A DNA stretch of 64,000 nucleotides from Elusimicrobium sp. (GTDB lineage Bacteria > Elusimicrobiota > Elusimicrobia > Elusimicrobiales > Elusimicrobiaceae): the NCBI GenBank assembly GCA_015062115.1, contig SUVG01000007.1:1-64000 (forward strand), in the 5' to 3' direction. The notes beneath the pieces are model-generated. The model was not told where the DNA came from. It saw only the letters and a program-made list of their open reading frames with translations, and made no database searches. Shown piece after piece: positions 47,086-55,931 of this stretch (within the stretch, counting starts at the first letter, position 1; the number at the start of each line of letters is the position of its first letter). The translations under genes were made by a program, and so were the position numbers.

Positions 47086-48123
47086 TTACAAAATCATCAT
47101 ACTGTCGCCAAACGAGTAAAAGCGGTACTTTTTTTCTACCGCTTGCAGGTAGGCCTCGTAGATAAAGTCCTCCCCGGCAAAAGCACTTGTCATGCACAGG
47201 GGGGTGGAATCGGGGAAGTGAAAGTTGGTAATCAGGCAATCTATCCCTTTGAATTGATAGCCGGGGTAAATAAACAAGTCCGTCCATTTTTTACCAGCAC
47301 TTGTATGTCCGTTTTCATCTGTAAAACTTTCAATGGTGCGCGTGCTGGTTGTTCCGCAGGAAAATACGCGTTTACCCGCTTTACGCGTAGCGTTTAACAG
47401 TTCTGCCGTTTCGGGCGAAATTTCGCCCAGTTCGGCTAACATTTTGTGTTCTTCGGGTTCTCCGCGAAGGGGCTTAAAAGTACCCCAACCTACATGCAAA
47501 GTAATGTAACAGATATTTACACCTTTCTCTTTTAATTTTTGCAATAGTTCCGGCGTAAAATGAAAGCCAGCCGTGGGGGCGGCAATAGAACCTTGGTGCT
47601 TGGCAAAAACGGTTTGGTAGCGTTCCTTATCGGTTTCTATGCTGGCCGTCATACCATTGTGTTTACGGGCTTTTTCAATGTATTGCGGTAACGGCATCAG
47701 GCCGTGTTTATCGCAAAAGGGCAAAATATCATCTTGGTTAAATTCCAAAATGGCTTCGTTATTTTCGGTTTTTCCCAAAGTGCGGGCGGTTAGGCCGTCT
47801 CCAAAATCTAAGGTGATATTTTCTTTATAGTCGCGCGTAAGAACGGCCCATGTGCGGCTGTTGACAGTAGGGCGTACCAAAAGTACTTCCACCTTTCCGC
47901 CGGTAGGTTTATGGGCAAACAGTTTGGCAGGGAATACTTTGGTGTTGTTTATCACCAAGGTATCGCCCGGGTTAAAGTATTCGTGGATATCCCTAAAAGT
48001 GCGGTGTTCAATGGTGTGCGCTTGGCGGTTTAACACCATTTGGCGCGAACTATCCCGCGGGGTGGCAGGTTGTTTGGCGATAAGGGGATCTAAATCTAAT
48101 TCTTTGAAGCGTTCAAAAGCCAT
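47086..48123 (-). CDS. queA: S-adenosylmethionine:tRNA ribosyltransferase-isomerase
   Basis: The 345-residue enzyme has the QueA pattern: DTLVINNTKVFPAKLFAHK near the N-terminus, PQYIEK, GSIAAPTAGFHFT, and LHVGWGTFKPLR and FHFPDSTPLCMTSAFAG later. It transfers the ribosyl part of SAM to 7-aminomethyl-deazaguanine in tRNA to make epoxyqueuosine. Together with queD and queE in the pterin operon this shows a complete-looking queuosine route in the genome, though the genes are far apart. AGGAC lies upstream. It lies 7 nt after the SpoIID-like gene. Confidence 0.95.
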   Translation of the reverse strand: MAFERFKELDLDPLIAKQPATPRDSSRQMVLNRQAHTIEHRTFRDIHEYFNPGDTLVINNTKVFPAKLFAHKPTGGKVEVLLVRPTVNSRTWAVLTRDYKENITLDFGDGLTARTLGKTENNEAILEFNQDDILPFCDKHGLMPLPQYIEKARKHNGMTASIETDKERYQTVFAKHQGSIAAPTAGFHFTPELLQKLKEKGVNICYITLHVGWGTFKPLRGEPEEHKMLAELGEISPETAELLNATRKAGKRVFSCGTTSTRTIESFTDENGHTSAGKKWTDLFIYPGYQFKGIDCLITNFHFPDSTPLCMTSAFAGEDFIYEAYLQAVEKKYRFYSFGDSMMIL

Positions 48124-48130
48124 AAGTCCT

Positions 48131-49417
48131 CTATTTCAATTCGGTGATCGTAGCACCGGGATAATAATTTTTCAAAATTTGTTTGTACGTTTTTCCATTT
48201 TTGGCCATGCCGTGGGCGCCGTCCTGACACATACCTACGCCGTGCCCGTATCCTTTGCCCTCAAACGCCACATTTTTTGCGGTAACGGAGAGTTTGGTGA
48301 TTTTGCAACTGCGGATACCCGTAGCCAGGCGAAAGTTTCCGCACGGCACGGTTTTGGAGCCTTTGGAGGTTCGAATCGTTAAGTTAGTGGCGCGCCCCGT
48401 AGCGGTTTTGCGGGCAATTTTAATACTCTTTAGCGTGCCCGTAAGGCCGACCTTTTTGGCATAGGCAAGAACTTTGGCATGGGAGACGTTCATTTTCCAT
48501 GAATAACTTTTGGAGTGGGAATCGGTTTTGCAGGACGCTCCCGACAACGGTTTAATGGAAGTGGAGGACGGACTCCAACTTTTTACATCGTCCGTTCCGC
48601 CGCCGCAGTTGGCGTGGTAGTAGGTGTGAAAGAGTTTATTGCTATAGGTAAGCACTTGTCCGCGGGTTTGGTCTACTGCTTTTTTGACGGATTCGTACTG
48701 CTTGCCGCCGCCTTTGTACATTTGGCTGCGCACATCACTATATACATCAAAATTTTTCCGCTTCACATTTTCCAAGGTTTTAAGCGTATAAGTGCGGGCG
48801 GCTACGGCTTGGGCTTTGAGGGCTTCCAAATGCCAGGAGTAACTCATTTCGTAGGGGAGTACACCGTACAAATAAGTTTCCAGCGGTGCGTGTTCCACCA
48901 AGTGAAAAGAATTTCCCGCCGGAATAATAACGATTTTCCCCGAATAGATGTTTTTGTTCCAAGTCAGTAAAGTTCCTTGGGCGGGTTCCAAAATAATGGG
49001 TTGGGTGGCTTGCAGAGTGCCCAGTTGAATTTTATTTTTATTAAGCGCCTTTACCATTAAAGTTCCGGGGGCGGAAACTTTGTATTTTTTGTCTAAATTT
49101 TGCGTATAAATATACACACGGCCCGAGTGTTTTATTTCTGCCGTTTTTTGGGAGTCCGCCAGTAATACACGCACGATTTTATCCGCGGGGCGTTTTTTAG
49201 CGGAAGGATCTTGGGCGGGAGGGACGGTTAAATCTCCCGTAACGGTAGGCGGCGGTAAAGCGGAGTCTTCCGCGTCCGCCAATACGGACGGAGTTTGCAA
49301 AGGGGCTACTTGCCCTTGCGTGTTTTGCAACGCGCGTTTTTGGGAAGGGGCCGCACATGCCGCGCACAACACGGCGGATAAACAAAAAATAACAACGGAG
49401 CGGAAGGTATTTTTCAT
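48131..49417 (-). CDS. SpoIID/LytB-domain lipoprotein
   Basis: The 428-residue lipoprotein has a lipobox with Cys21 (CAAC). After a Pro/Lys-rich linker, a full SpoIID domain runs from about residue 165: EMSYSWHLEALKAQAVAARTYTL, YYHANCGGGTDDVKSW, and the end GKGYGHGVGMCQDGAHGMAKNGKTYKQIL. SpoIID is a lytic transglycosylase of denuded glycan in spore formers. Homologues occur in many non-sporulating bacteria, where they probably remodel peptidoglycan, as expected here. It lies 3 nt after ruvB and before queA. Confidence 0.88.
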   Translation of the reverse strand: MKNTFRSVVIFCLSAVLCAACAAPSQKRALQNTQGQVAPLQTPSVLADAEDSALPPPTVTGDLTVPPAQDPSAKKRPADKIVRVLLADSQKTAEIKHSGRVYIYTQNLDKKYKVSAPGTLMVKALNKNKIQLGTLQATQPIILEPAQGTLLTWNKNIYSGKIVIIPAGNSFHLVEHAPLETYLYGVLPYEMSYSWHLEALKAQAVAARTYTLKTLENVKRKNFDVYSDVRSQMYKGGGKQYESVKKAVDQTRGQVLTYSNKLFHTYYHANCGGGTDDVKSWSPSSTSIKPLSGASCKTDSHSKSYSWKMNVSHAKVLAYAKKVGLTGTLKSIKIARKTATGRATNLTIRTSKGSKTVPCGNFRLATGIRSCKITKLSVTAKNVAFEGKGYGHGVGMCQDGAHGMAKNGKTYKQILKNYYPGATITELK

Positions 49418-49420
49418 GAA

Positions 49421-50443
49421 TTAAAAAAGAAGTTCCGTTTGAAGTTTGCGCCCTAAATGTTCGTAGGCTTTGCGCGTGGCTACACGGCCCCGCGGAGTGC
49501 GGGCAATAAACCCGGCTTTGATGAGGAACGGTTCTATTACATCAGTTAAAGTATCCACCGATTCCGAAACGGCAATCGCCAAGTTTTCTACCCCAACCGG
49601 GCCTCCCGAAAAGCGGTCAATCAACGCTTCCAAAATGCGCTTGTCAACGCTGTCTAACCCTTCGCAGTCAATGTCCAAAGAGTCCATGGCCATTTGGGCA
49701 ATCTCGTAGGTAATGATGCCTTTTCCTTTCACTTGTGCAAAGTCGCGCGCGCGGCGCAACAAGCGGTTGGCAATACGCGGGGTTCCGCGGGAGCGTTTGG
49801 CCAGTTCGGTTAAGCCTTCGCGGTCGGCTTCAATACCTAAAAGTCCTGCGGAGCGTTCCAAAATATCGGTGATTTCGGGGACTTCGTAAAAACCTAAATT
49901 AAACACAATGCCGAAGCGGTCACGCAGAGGGCCCGTAAGCAACCCCGAACGCGTGGTGGCCCCTACCAAAGTAAAACGAGGAACGGCGAGTTTAAGCGTA
50001 GTAGAGCCGGCGCCTTTACCGGTATTGATAAAGAAAGTAAAATCTTCCATAGCCGGGTAAAGGGCTTCTTCCACGGCGGGGTTAAGGCGGTGAATTTCGT
50101 CGATAAAAAGGATATCCCCTTCGGCGAGTTCGGTGGTAAGCATGGCGGCCAAATCGCCGGGGCGGGCCAGTACCGGGCCGGAAGTTACCTTAATGTTTAC
50201 ACCCATTTCGTGGGCTAAAATATTGGCCAGCGTAGTTTTACCCAGGCCGGGCGGTGCGTAAAAGAGGCAGTGATCCAAGGCTTCTTTGCGCGACTTAGCC
50301 GCATCAATAAAAATACGCAGATTATCTTTTAATTTTTCCTGACCGACAAACTCTTTTAAGGTAGCCGGGCGAAGAGCCGCTTCCATGCCTGCGGATTCTT
50401 CGGGGAGTTGGGTAACATCTAAAATTTCGTTTTGGTTGCTCAT
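49421..50443 (-). CDS. ruvB: Holliday junction helicase ATPase RuvB
   Basis: The 340-residue AAA+ ATPase has Walker [12 protein letters not shown], Walker [12 protein letters not shown], sensor [11 protein letters not shown], and a C-terminal winged helix ([20 protein letters not shown]). It drives branch migration with RuvA. It overlaps ruvA by 4 bp. A stretch of conventional recombination genes (ruvA, ruvB, then spoIID-like, queA) shares one strand and very short gaps, so it is likely one operon. Confidence 0.97.
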   Translation of the reverse strand: MSNQNEILDVTQLPEESAGMEAALRPATLKEFVGQEKLKDNLRIFIDAAKSRKEALDHCLFYAPPGLGKTTLANILAHEMGVNIKVTSGPVLARPGDLAAMLTTELAEGDILFIDEIHRLNPAVEEALYPAMEDFTFFINTGKGAGSTTLKLAVPRFTLVGATTRSGLLTGPLRDRFGIVFNLGFYEVPEITDILERSAGLLGIEADREGLTELAKRSRGTPRIANRLLRRARDFAQVKGKGIITYEIAQMAMDSLDIDCEGLDSVDKRILEALIDRFSGGPVGVENLAIAVSESVDTLTDVIEPFLIKAGFIARTPRGRVATRKAYEHLGRKLQTELLF

Positions 50444-51051
50444 TTCTTTAACACCCGCAGGGCCTCTTTAATAATGTTTTCAATTTTATCGTTTGGATTG
50501 ATGCCTTCGGTTTGGAGTTTTTCCATCGCTCTGCGCGCTTCGGCCGCAGAATACCCCAGCGCACCCAAAGCTTCCATCACTCCGCTAAGATAGGGGGATT
50601 CGTCCAATACTTTAATTTTGCTTTCCCCTTGAACGGTAATAGCGTCCATTTTATCTTTCAGGGAGTTGATTAGTTTTTCGGCCGTTTTGGCGGTGAAACC
50701 AAAAATGCCCGTTAAAATTTTGGGATCTCTTTTTATAATTGCGTTATGAAAATCGGCCACCGAACGCAAGGCTTTGTTCAAAAATTCCATTGCTTTTTTG
50801 GGGCCTGTGTTGGGAATAGCCGTCTTGAAAAGATACCAAAGGTCTTTATCTTCTTTGGTTAAAAAACCGTACAAAACCGTTCCGTCGTAGGGGGAAATGG
50901 ACTCCGCTACATAAAAAGCGGCTTCGGTGCCGGCAGTCAGTTCCAGCGCAGAGGAGTGGGCCAAGTTTACTTCGTAGCCGACCCCGCCGCACAAGATAAT
51001 GGCGCCGTCTTCTTTTACTTCTAAAATTTCACCTTTCAAATACGCAATCAT
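50440..51051 (-). CDS. ruvA: Holliday junction DNA helicase subunit RuvA
   Basis: The 203-residue protein has an N-terminal OB fold ([30 protein letters not shown]), helix-hairpin-helix region ([13 protein letters not shown]), and a C-terminal RuvB-binding domain ([18 protein letters not shown]). TAAAAT lies exactly six bases before the ATG, with a TGG extended -10, so the ruvAB message is predicted leaderless. There is no ribosome binding site. It is the first gene of the operon. Confidence 0.95.
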   Translation of the reverse strand: MIAYLKGEILEVKEDGAIILCGGVGYEVNLAHSSALELTAGTEAAFYVAESISPYDGTVLYGFLTKEDKDLWYLFKTAIPNTGPKKAMEFLNKALRSVADFHNAIIKRDPKILTGIFGFTAKTAEKLINSLKDKMDAITVQGESKIKVLDESPYLSGVMEALGALGYSAAEARRAMEKLQTEGINPNDKIENIIKEALRVLKK

Positions 51052-51057
51052 ATTCTC

Positions 51058-51063
51058 ATTTTA
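51058..51063 (-). promoter_or_regulatory. -10 hexamer TAAAAT, leaderless start of ruvA
   Basis: TGG-TAAAAT on the minus strand ends six bases before the ATG at 51051. Confidence 0.65.
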
Positions 51064-51122
51064 CCATATTGGCACGGGAAAAAACGGGCCGTATCCTTTT
51101 TGATTTGTAAACAGGAACCAAA

Positions 51123-51150
51123 CAAAAAATACCCCCGATTTTTCGGGGGC
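51123..51150 (-). terminator. Rho-independent terminator of hydG
   Basis: CCCCCGA/TCGGGGG stem (51132-51149); on the minus strand it is followed by TATTTTTTG. Confidence 0.8.
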
Positions 51151-51162
51151 GTAAGCGGGTTC

Positions 51163-52545
51163 TTAAAAATATAAATCGCGTTTACCGGATTTAATGGTTT
51201 TTAAGTTTTCCTCAATCAGTTTGCGAATCGGTGTTCCTTCTGCAAACGCTTCTTTGGCGGTACTTTCGATAAGCGCGTACCCCTTGGCTTTTAGGTCGGC
51301 AGGGGCAAAGTCTTCCAAGTACTCGGCAAAGGTAAACATGGCATTAGGCAAACAGTGGGTTTTAATGAGGCCGGGTTTGGCCAAATCCATAAAATCTTTT
51401 CCCACGCGGCCTAACCGGTAACAACCGGTGCAGAAAGACGGCATATGTTTGGCATCTACCACCGCACTGATGACTTCGGCTAAACTGCGGTCGTCCGTGA
51501 GGGTAAACTGGCTGCCGTTATCTTTATCGTACGAATATCCACCGGGATTTACGCGGGAAGCCGCGGAAATTTGCGATACGCCCAACTCCAAGCAGGCATT
51601 ACGCATGGCAGGAGATTCGCGCGTACTTAAAATGATACCGGTGTACGGCACAGCCAAGCGCAAAACGGCAACGCATTTTTTGAAATCGTTATCGGTTAAC
51701 TCATCATTGGGATGTTGGCTGAATTCCGACCCTTCCGCCGGTTCAATGCGCGGAATGGAAATGGTGTGCGGCCCTACGCCGTAGGTTTTGTCCAAATACC
51801 ACGAGTGTTCGAGTGTCGCCAAGATTTCGTATTTGTGGTCGTAGAGCCCCAACAACGGGCCGATGCCCACATCGTGGATACCGGCTTTCAAGGCGCGGTC
51901 CATTGCATCTAAGCGGAATTGGTAATCTTTTTTGGCTCCTTCCAAGTGCAGTTGTTCGTATGTTTCTTTGTGGTAAGTTTCTTGGAACAACTGGTAGGTG
52001 CCGATGTTGCATTTTTTTAATTCTTCAAATTCGGGTTCTGTTAACGGGGCAATGTTCACATTTACGCGGCGGATATTTTGTCCGTTCCAACGGGTATCGT
52101 AAATGGTTTTAATGCTGTCGTACACATACTGAAGCCCTCCGCCGGGGTAGGCTTCACCCGCCACCATCAACACGCGCTTATGACCTTGCTGTAAAAGGGC
52201 GGTAATTTCCTGGCGGATTTCCTCTTGCGAACTGGCGTGGCGTTTTAGGTGTGTGTTCGACTTGCGAAAAGCACAGTAGATGCACTCGTTGGTGCAAATA
52301 TTGGAAATGTAAAGCGGTGCGAACAAAACAATGCGGTTTCCGTAAATAGCTTCTTTTACATATTTAGCCGTATCAAACAAATCGTTTAATAGTTTTTCGT
52401 CGGTTAGATTTAACAGGACGGCGGCTTCTTCCAAAGAAATTCCTTTTAATTCTTTGGCTTTGGTTAAAATGGAGGAAACTTCCGAGTCCGAGTGGGACTT
52501 GGCCTTCTCTAAAATTCGTTGTAATTTATCGTTATCAATAATCAT
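51163..52545 (-). CDS. hydG: [FeFe]-hydrogenase maturase HydG (tyrosine lyase)
   Basis: The 460-residue radical SAM protein has the first cluster motif C-x3-C-x2-C at C84, C88, C91 (CTNECIYC) and the HydG-specific second cluster C372-x2-C375-x22-C398. The C-terminal motif separates it from ThiH, which it otherwise resembles. It splits tyrosine to make CO and cyanide ligands for the [FeFe] active site. The hydrogenase and hydE/hydF are not in this window. TATCAT six bases before the ATG, with a TGC extended -10, suggests a leaderless message. Confidence 0.95.
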   Translation of the reverse strand: MIIDNDKLQRILEKAKSHSDSEVSSILTKAKELKGISLEEAAVLLNLTDEKLLNDLFDTAKYVKEAIYGNRIVLFAPLYISNICTNECIYCAFRKSNTHLKRHASSQEEIRQEITALLQQGHKRVLMVAGEAYPGGGLQYVYDSIKTIYDTRWNGQNIRRVNVNIAPLTEPEFEELKKCNIGTYQLFQETYHKETYEQLHLEGAKKDYQFRLDAMDRALKAGIHDVGIGPLLGLYDHKYEILATLEHSWYLDKTYGVGPHTISIPRIEPAEGSEFSQHPNDELTDNDFKKCVAVLRLAVPYTGIILSTRESPAMRNACLELGVSQISAASRVNPGGYSYDKDNGSQFTLTDDRSLAEVISAVVDAKHMPSFCTGCYRLGRVGKDFMDLAKPGLIKTHCLPNAMFTFAEYLEDFAPADLKAKGYALIESTAKEAFAEGTPIRKLIEENLKTIKSGKRDLYF

Positions 52546-52551
52546 ATCTAT

Positions 52552-52557
52552 ATGATA
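52552..52557 (-). promoter_or_regulatory. -10 hexamer TATCAT, leaderless start of hydG
   Basis: TGC-TATCAT on the minus strand ends six bases before the ATG at 52545. Confidence 0.65.
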
Positions 52558-52585
52558 GCACTTTTAGAGCGAGAAAACCGCCCAT

Positions 52586-52617
52586 AAAAAAGGGCCCCGA
52601 GGAATCGGGGCCCTTTG
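52586..52617 (-). terminator. Rho-independent terminator after nucleoside phosphorylase
   Basis: AAAGGGCCCCGA pairs with TCGGGGCCCTTT around four bases. On the minus strand a T6 run follows. Confidence 0.88.
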
Positions 52618-52620
52618 TTT

Positions 52621-53934
52621 TTATTTAATAATTTCTTTTACAATTTGATAAGGAGCCGGTTTTTTGCTTCCCAGTTTAACGGCTGTTTTGAATAAGGCGG
52701 TGCCTTCTTCCAGGCGTTTCTTGTCGGAGGCATATAAGGTGGCAATAACTTCTCCTTTTTTAACACTTTCTCCGGCTTTCTTTTCCAACCAAATGCCGGC
52801 CCCGTAGTCGATTTTATCTTCCATGGTGTTGCGGCCGGCACCTAACAATACGGCAGCCACTCCGGCGGTTTTGGCATCGATGTGTTGCACATATCCCGCT
52901 TTCGGTGCACAAAACTTGTAAGACAGTTTTGCATTTTTGAGATGTTTGGTCGGGTGGTCGGCCACATCCGGGTTGGCTCCTTGCCATTTGAGCATCTGGC
53001 GGAATTTTTCCAACGCGTTTCCGTTTTCGATTTGTTCTTCAAAGAAGGCTCGCGCTTTTTTGGCGTCTTTTGCTTTTCCGCTCAGCAAAAGCATTTGTAC
53101 GGCTTCTTGCATGAGAAGTTCATAGAAGTCCGGTGCGAGTGTTTTATTGCCTTTTAATATTTCAATGGTTTGGTAAATTTCGTTTGCATTTCCGATGGCA
53201 CGGCCCAAAGGCTGATCCATATAAGTAATCATGGCACGGCATTTAAGGCCCAGGAGTTTGGCGGTGGTAACTAAGGCTTTGGCCAGTTTGCGGCTGTCTT
53301 CCAGTTTTTGCATAAATGCGCCGGAACCGTATTTAACATCCATTAGTAAACTGCCGACACCTTCCGCGTATTTTTTGGAAAGGATACTGGCTACGATAAG
53401 CGGACGGCTTTCCACGGTGCCGGTAGCATCGCGCAAAGCGTAGAGTTTTTTATCGGCGGGGGCCAAATCTTTGGTTTGGCCGAACATACACAAACCCGTT
53501 TTTTCTACTTGTTTATAAACATCTTTTACGGGAACGGAAACAGTAAAGTTTTTCATGGCTTCTAATTTATCAAGCGTTCCGCCCGTATGCCCCAATCCTC
53601 TGCCGGACATCATGGGCACTGCCACTTCCGCACAGGCCACTAACGGGGCAAGCGCTACGGAAATACCGTCACCCACACCGCCGGTGGAGTGTTTGTCCGT
53701 TTTGGGGAATTTAATATGTTTGAAATCTAAACGCCCGCCGGAAAGGGCCATGGCTTTGGTGAAAGCGGCGGTTTCTTTGTCGGAAAGCGGGTTTAAGAAA
53801 CACGCCATTAAGAAAGCTGAAAGTTGATAGTCCGGCACGGTGCCTTTAGCCGCGCCGTTGGCGACAAAATTAAATTCCTCCTGTGTAAGCGTTTTACCGT
53901 TTCTTTTTTTGATGATAACATCAATCATTCTCAT
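52621..53934 (-). CDS. Pyrimidine-nucleoside (thymidine) phosphorylase
   Basis: The 437-residue enzyme has the family signature KHSTGGVGDGIS, SGRGLGHTGGTLDKLE, and SRPLIVASILSKKYAEG. The C-terminal domain has GAGIWLEKKAGESVKKGEVIATLYA. It splits thymidine and/or uridine with phosphate to base and (deoxy)ribose 1-phosphate for salvage or energy. A thymidine-only DeoA and a broader Pdp cannot be told apart by eye. AAGGAGG precedes the ATG pair (53934 and 53928); the first is annotated. It is monocistronic, with a terminator after it. Confidence 0.93.
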   Translation of the reverse strand: MRMIDVIIKKRNGKTLTQEEFNFVANGAAKGTVPDYQLSAFLMACFLNPLSDKETAAFTKAMALSGGRLDFKHIKFPKTDKHSTGGVGDGISVALAPLVACAEVAVPMMSGRGLGHTGGTLDKLEAMKNFTVSVPVKDVYKQVEKTGLCMFGQTKDLAPADKKLYALRDATGTVESRPLIVASILSKKYAEGVGSLLMDVKYGSGAFMQKLEDSRKLAKALVTTAKLLGLKCRAMITYMDQPLGRAIGNANEIYQTIEILKGNKTLAPDFYELLMQEAVQMLLLSGKAKDAKKARAFFEEQIENGNALEKFRQMLKWQGANPDVADHPTKHLKNAKLSYKFCAPKAGYVQHIDAKTAGVAAVLLGAGRNTMEDKIDYGAGIWLEKKAGESVKKGEVIATLYASDKKRLEEGTALFKTAVKLGSKKPAPYQIVKEIIK

Positions 53935-54068
53935 AAAGTACGCCTCCTTAAGTTAGAACCGTCTGCTGCCTGGAACTCTAGAATAGCATTTTCCCGCAAA
54001 AAAGAGAAGGGGGGTTTTCTAATTATTTTTTTAATGAAGAATTTTTTTATCCTCAACTTAATTATTGC

Positions 54069-54074
54069 TATGAT
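54069..54074 (+). promoter_or_regulatory. -10 hexamer TATGAT, leaderless start of ZIP transporter gene
   Basis: TGC-TATGAT ends six bases before the ATG at 54081; there is no ribosome binding site. Confidence 0.65.
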
Positions 54075-54080
54075 ATATTT

Positions 54081-54854
54081 ATGACGAATACCATTTTAAG
54101 TGCATTACTGCTCAGTTTTTTTGCCGGGGCGGCCACAGCCGTCGGCGGAGCGTTAGCTTTTTTTATTAAAAAGAAGAATTTATCCGCCCTTTCCATGGGC
54201 CTTGGTTTTTCGGCCGGGGTGATGATTTATGTTTCTTTTATGGAAATTTTCCCGCAGGCAACGCAAACCCTGCAAGGATTATACGGTGAAAAACCCGGTG
54301 CTTGGTGGGGGGTGGGAATCTTCTTCGGCGGGATAGTGATTGCGTGGCTGATTGATACGTTGTTGCCTTCTCACCATGTGGAAGAACATACCTTGGATAA
54401 ATCTTCCAAGTTAAAACATTTGGGTTTATTTACGGCGTTGGCACTTGCAATTCACAACTTTCCCGAAGGCTTGGCTACTTTTATGGCCAGTATGAAAGAT
54501 GCCACATTGGGGGTATCTATTGCGGTAGCGGTGGCTATTCACAACATCCCCGAAGGGGTGGCTGTTTCCTTGCCGATTTATCATGCAACGGGATCTCGCA
54601 AGAAAGCATTTTTTTATAGTGCTCTTTCGGGATTGGCCGAACCTTTGGGAGCCTTGGCGGGCTTTCTTTTACTGCGCTCCATTTTGCACGATGCCGCGTT
54701 TGGTGTGATGTTTGCTCTTATTGCGGGCATTATGGTGTATATCTCTTTAGACGAGTTGTTACCTACTGCCCACGAATACGGCGAAGGGCATAAAGTGATT
54801 TGGGGCGTTGTCGGCGGAATGTTTGTGATGGCGGTTTCGCTACTTATTTTTTGA
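54081..54854 (+). CDS. zupT: ZIP-family metal transporter (ZupT-like)
   Basis: The 257-residue membrane protein has eight hydrophobic segments. The two metal-site helices carry the ZIP signatures HNFPEGLATF (helix 4) and HNIPEGVAVSLP (helix 5). A His-containing cytosolic loop (PSHHVEEH) lies between helices 3 and 4. It imports zinc and probably iron or other divalent metals. TATGAT exactly six bases before the ATG gives a predicted leaderless message. A terminator follows. Confidence 0.92.
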   Translation: MTNTILSALLLSFFAGAATAVGGALAFFIKKKNLSALSMGLGFSAGVMIYVSFMEIFPQATQTLQGLYGEKPGAWWGVGIFFGGIVIAWLIDTLLPSHHVEEHTLDKSSKLKHLGLFTALALAIHNFPEGLATFMASMKDATLGVSIAVAVAIHNIPEGVAVSLPIYHATGSRKKAFFYSALSGLAEPLGALAGFLLLRSILHDAAFGVMFALIAGIMVYISLDELLPTAHEYGEGHKVIWGVVGGMFVMAVSLLIF

Positions 54855-54871
54855 AATAAATATAATGACTA

Positions 54872-54901
54872 AAAACCCCGCTCGTTTGAGCGGGGTTTTT
54901 G
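54872..54901. terminator. Bidirectional terminator between zupT and aldo/keto reductase
   Basis: CCCCGCTC pairs with GAGCGGGG around GTTT, with A5 and T5 outside. Confidence 0.88.
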
Positions 54902-54910
54902 TATTCAATT

Positions 54911-55888
54911 TTATTCGGCGCAGATAGCATCGATTTCTGCCAATTCTTCCTCAGTAAAGGTGGCTTTTTCGGCTACATACGCATTTTCGGCAATTTGCTC
55001 GGGCTTAGAGGCTCCTATAAGTACACTTGTGATATCTTCGTCTTTTAACACCCAGGACAAAGCCATTTGCGCGAGTGTCTGTCCGCGGCGTTTGGCAATT
55101 TCGTTCAACGCGCGAATTTGGGTCAAGCGTTTTTCCGTTAAATGTTCGGCTTTCAGGAATATTCCGCTTTTGGATATGCGGCTATCCTGCGGGATTCCGT
55201 TTAAGTATTTATCGGTCAAAAGTCCCTGCGCAAGCGGGCTAAAAGCAATCAGGCCCAGGCCGTTTTTTCCGGCCCATTTTTTAAGGCCGTCTTTTTCGAT
55301 GTGGCGGTCAAAAATGGAGTAGCGGATTTGGTTGATGATAAACGGGCATTTCAAGTCTTCCAAAATCTCTGCCGCGCGGCGGGTAGTTCGCTTATCGTAA
55401 TTGGAAATACCGGCATACAATGCGCGCCCGCTGTGTACCGCCGTGGCCAAGGCCCCCATGGTTTCTTCCAAGGGCGTTTGCGGATCCATGCGGTGAGAAT
55501 AAAAAATATCCACATATTTAATGCCCAAGCGTTTGAGGCTTTGGTCTAAACTGGAAAGAAGATATTTGCGGCTGCCCCAATCTCCGTACGGGCCTTCCCA
55601 CATGGTGTAGCCGGCTTTGGTGCTGATGATAAGTTCATCGCGATGGGCGGCTAAATCGGTGGCTAAAATTTTGCCGAAATTTTCTTCCGCCGAACCGGGA
55701 ACGGGGCCGTAATTGTTGGCGGCATCAAAGTGAGTAATGCCGTGGTCGAAGGCGGTTAAGCACATGGCGCGCATATTATTAAAATCGTCGTGAGTGCCGA
55801 AATTGTGCCAAATCCCCAAAGAAACGGAAGGCAATTTAAGTCCGCTTTTGCCGCTGCGATTGTATTTCATGCGTTCGTAACGAGACAT
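54911..55888 (-). CDS. Aldo/keto reductase (YghZ / potassium-channel-β-like)
   Basis: The 325-residue TIM-barrel enzyme has FDAANNYGPVPGSAEENFGK (Asp and Tyr of the catalytic tetrad), TKAGYTMWEGPYGDWGSRKYLLSSLDQSL (the Lys and the NADPH region), and FYSHRMDPQTPLEET (the His). This matches the E. coli YghZ/GprA class, which reduces L-glyceraldehyde 3-phosphate and methylglyoxal. AGGAG precedes the ATG. It is monocistronic, convergent with zupT and separated by a shared terminator. Confidence 0.93.
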   Translation of the reverse strand: MSRYERMKYNRSGKSGLKLPSVSLGIWHNFGTHDDFNNMRAMCLTAFDHGITHFDAANNYGPVPGSAEENFGKILATDLAAHRDELIISTKAGYTMWEGPYGDWGSRKYLLSSLDQSLKRLGIKYVDIFYSHRMDPQTPLEETMGALATAVHSGRALYAGISNYDKRTTRRAAEILEDLKCPFIINQIRYSIFDRHIEKDGLKKWAGKNGLGLIAFSPLAQGLLTDKYLNGIPQDSRISKSGIFLKAEHLTEKRLTQIRALNEIAKRRGQTLAQMALSWVLKDEDITSVLIGASKPEQIAENAYVAEKATFTEEELAEIDAICAE

Positions 55889-55931
55889 AGAAACTCCTAT
55901 AAAACAGCCGGCTGTCGGGCCGGTTGAAGAA

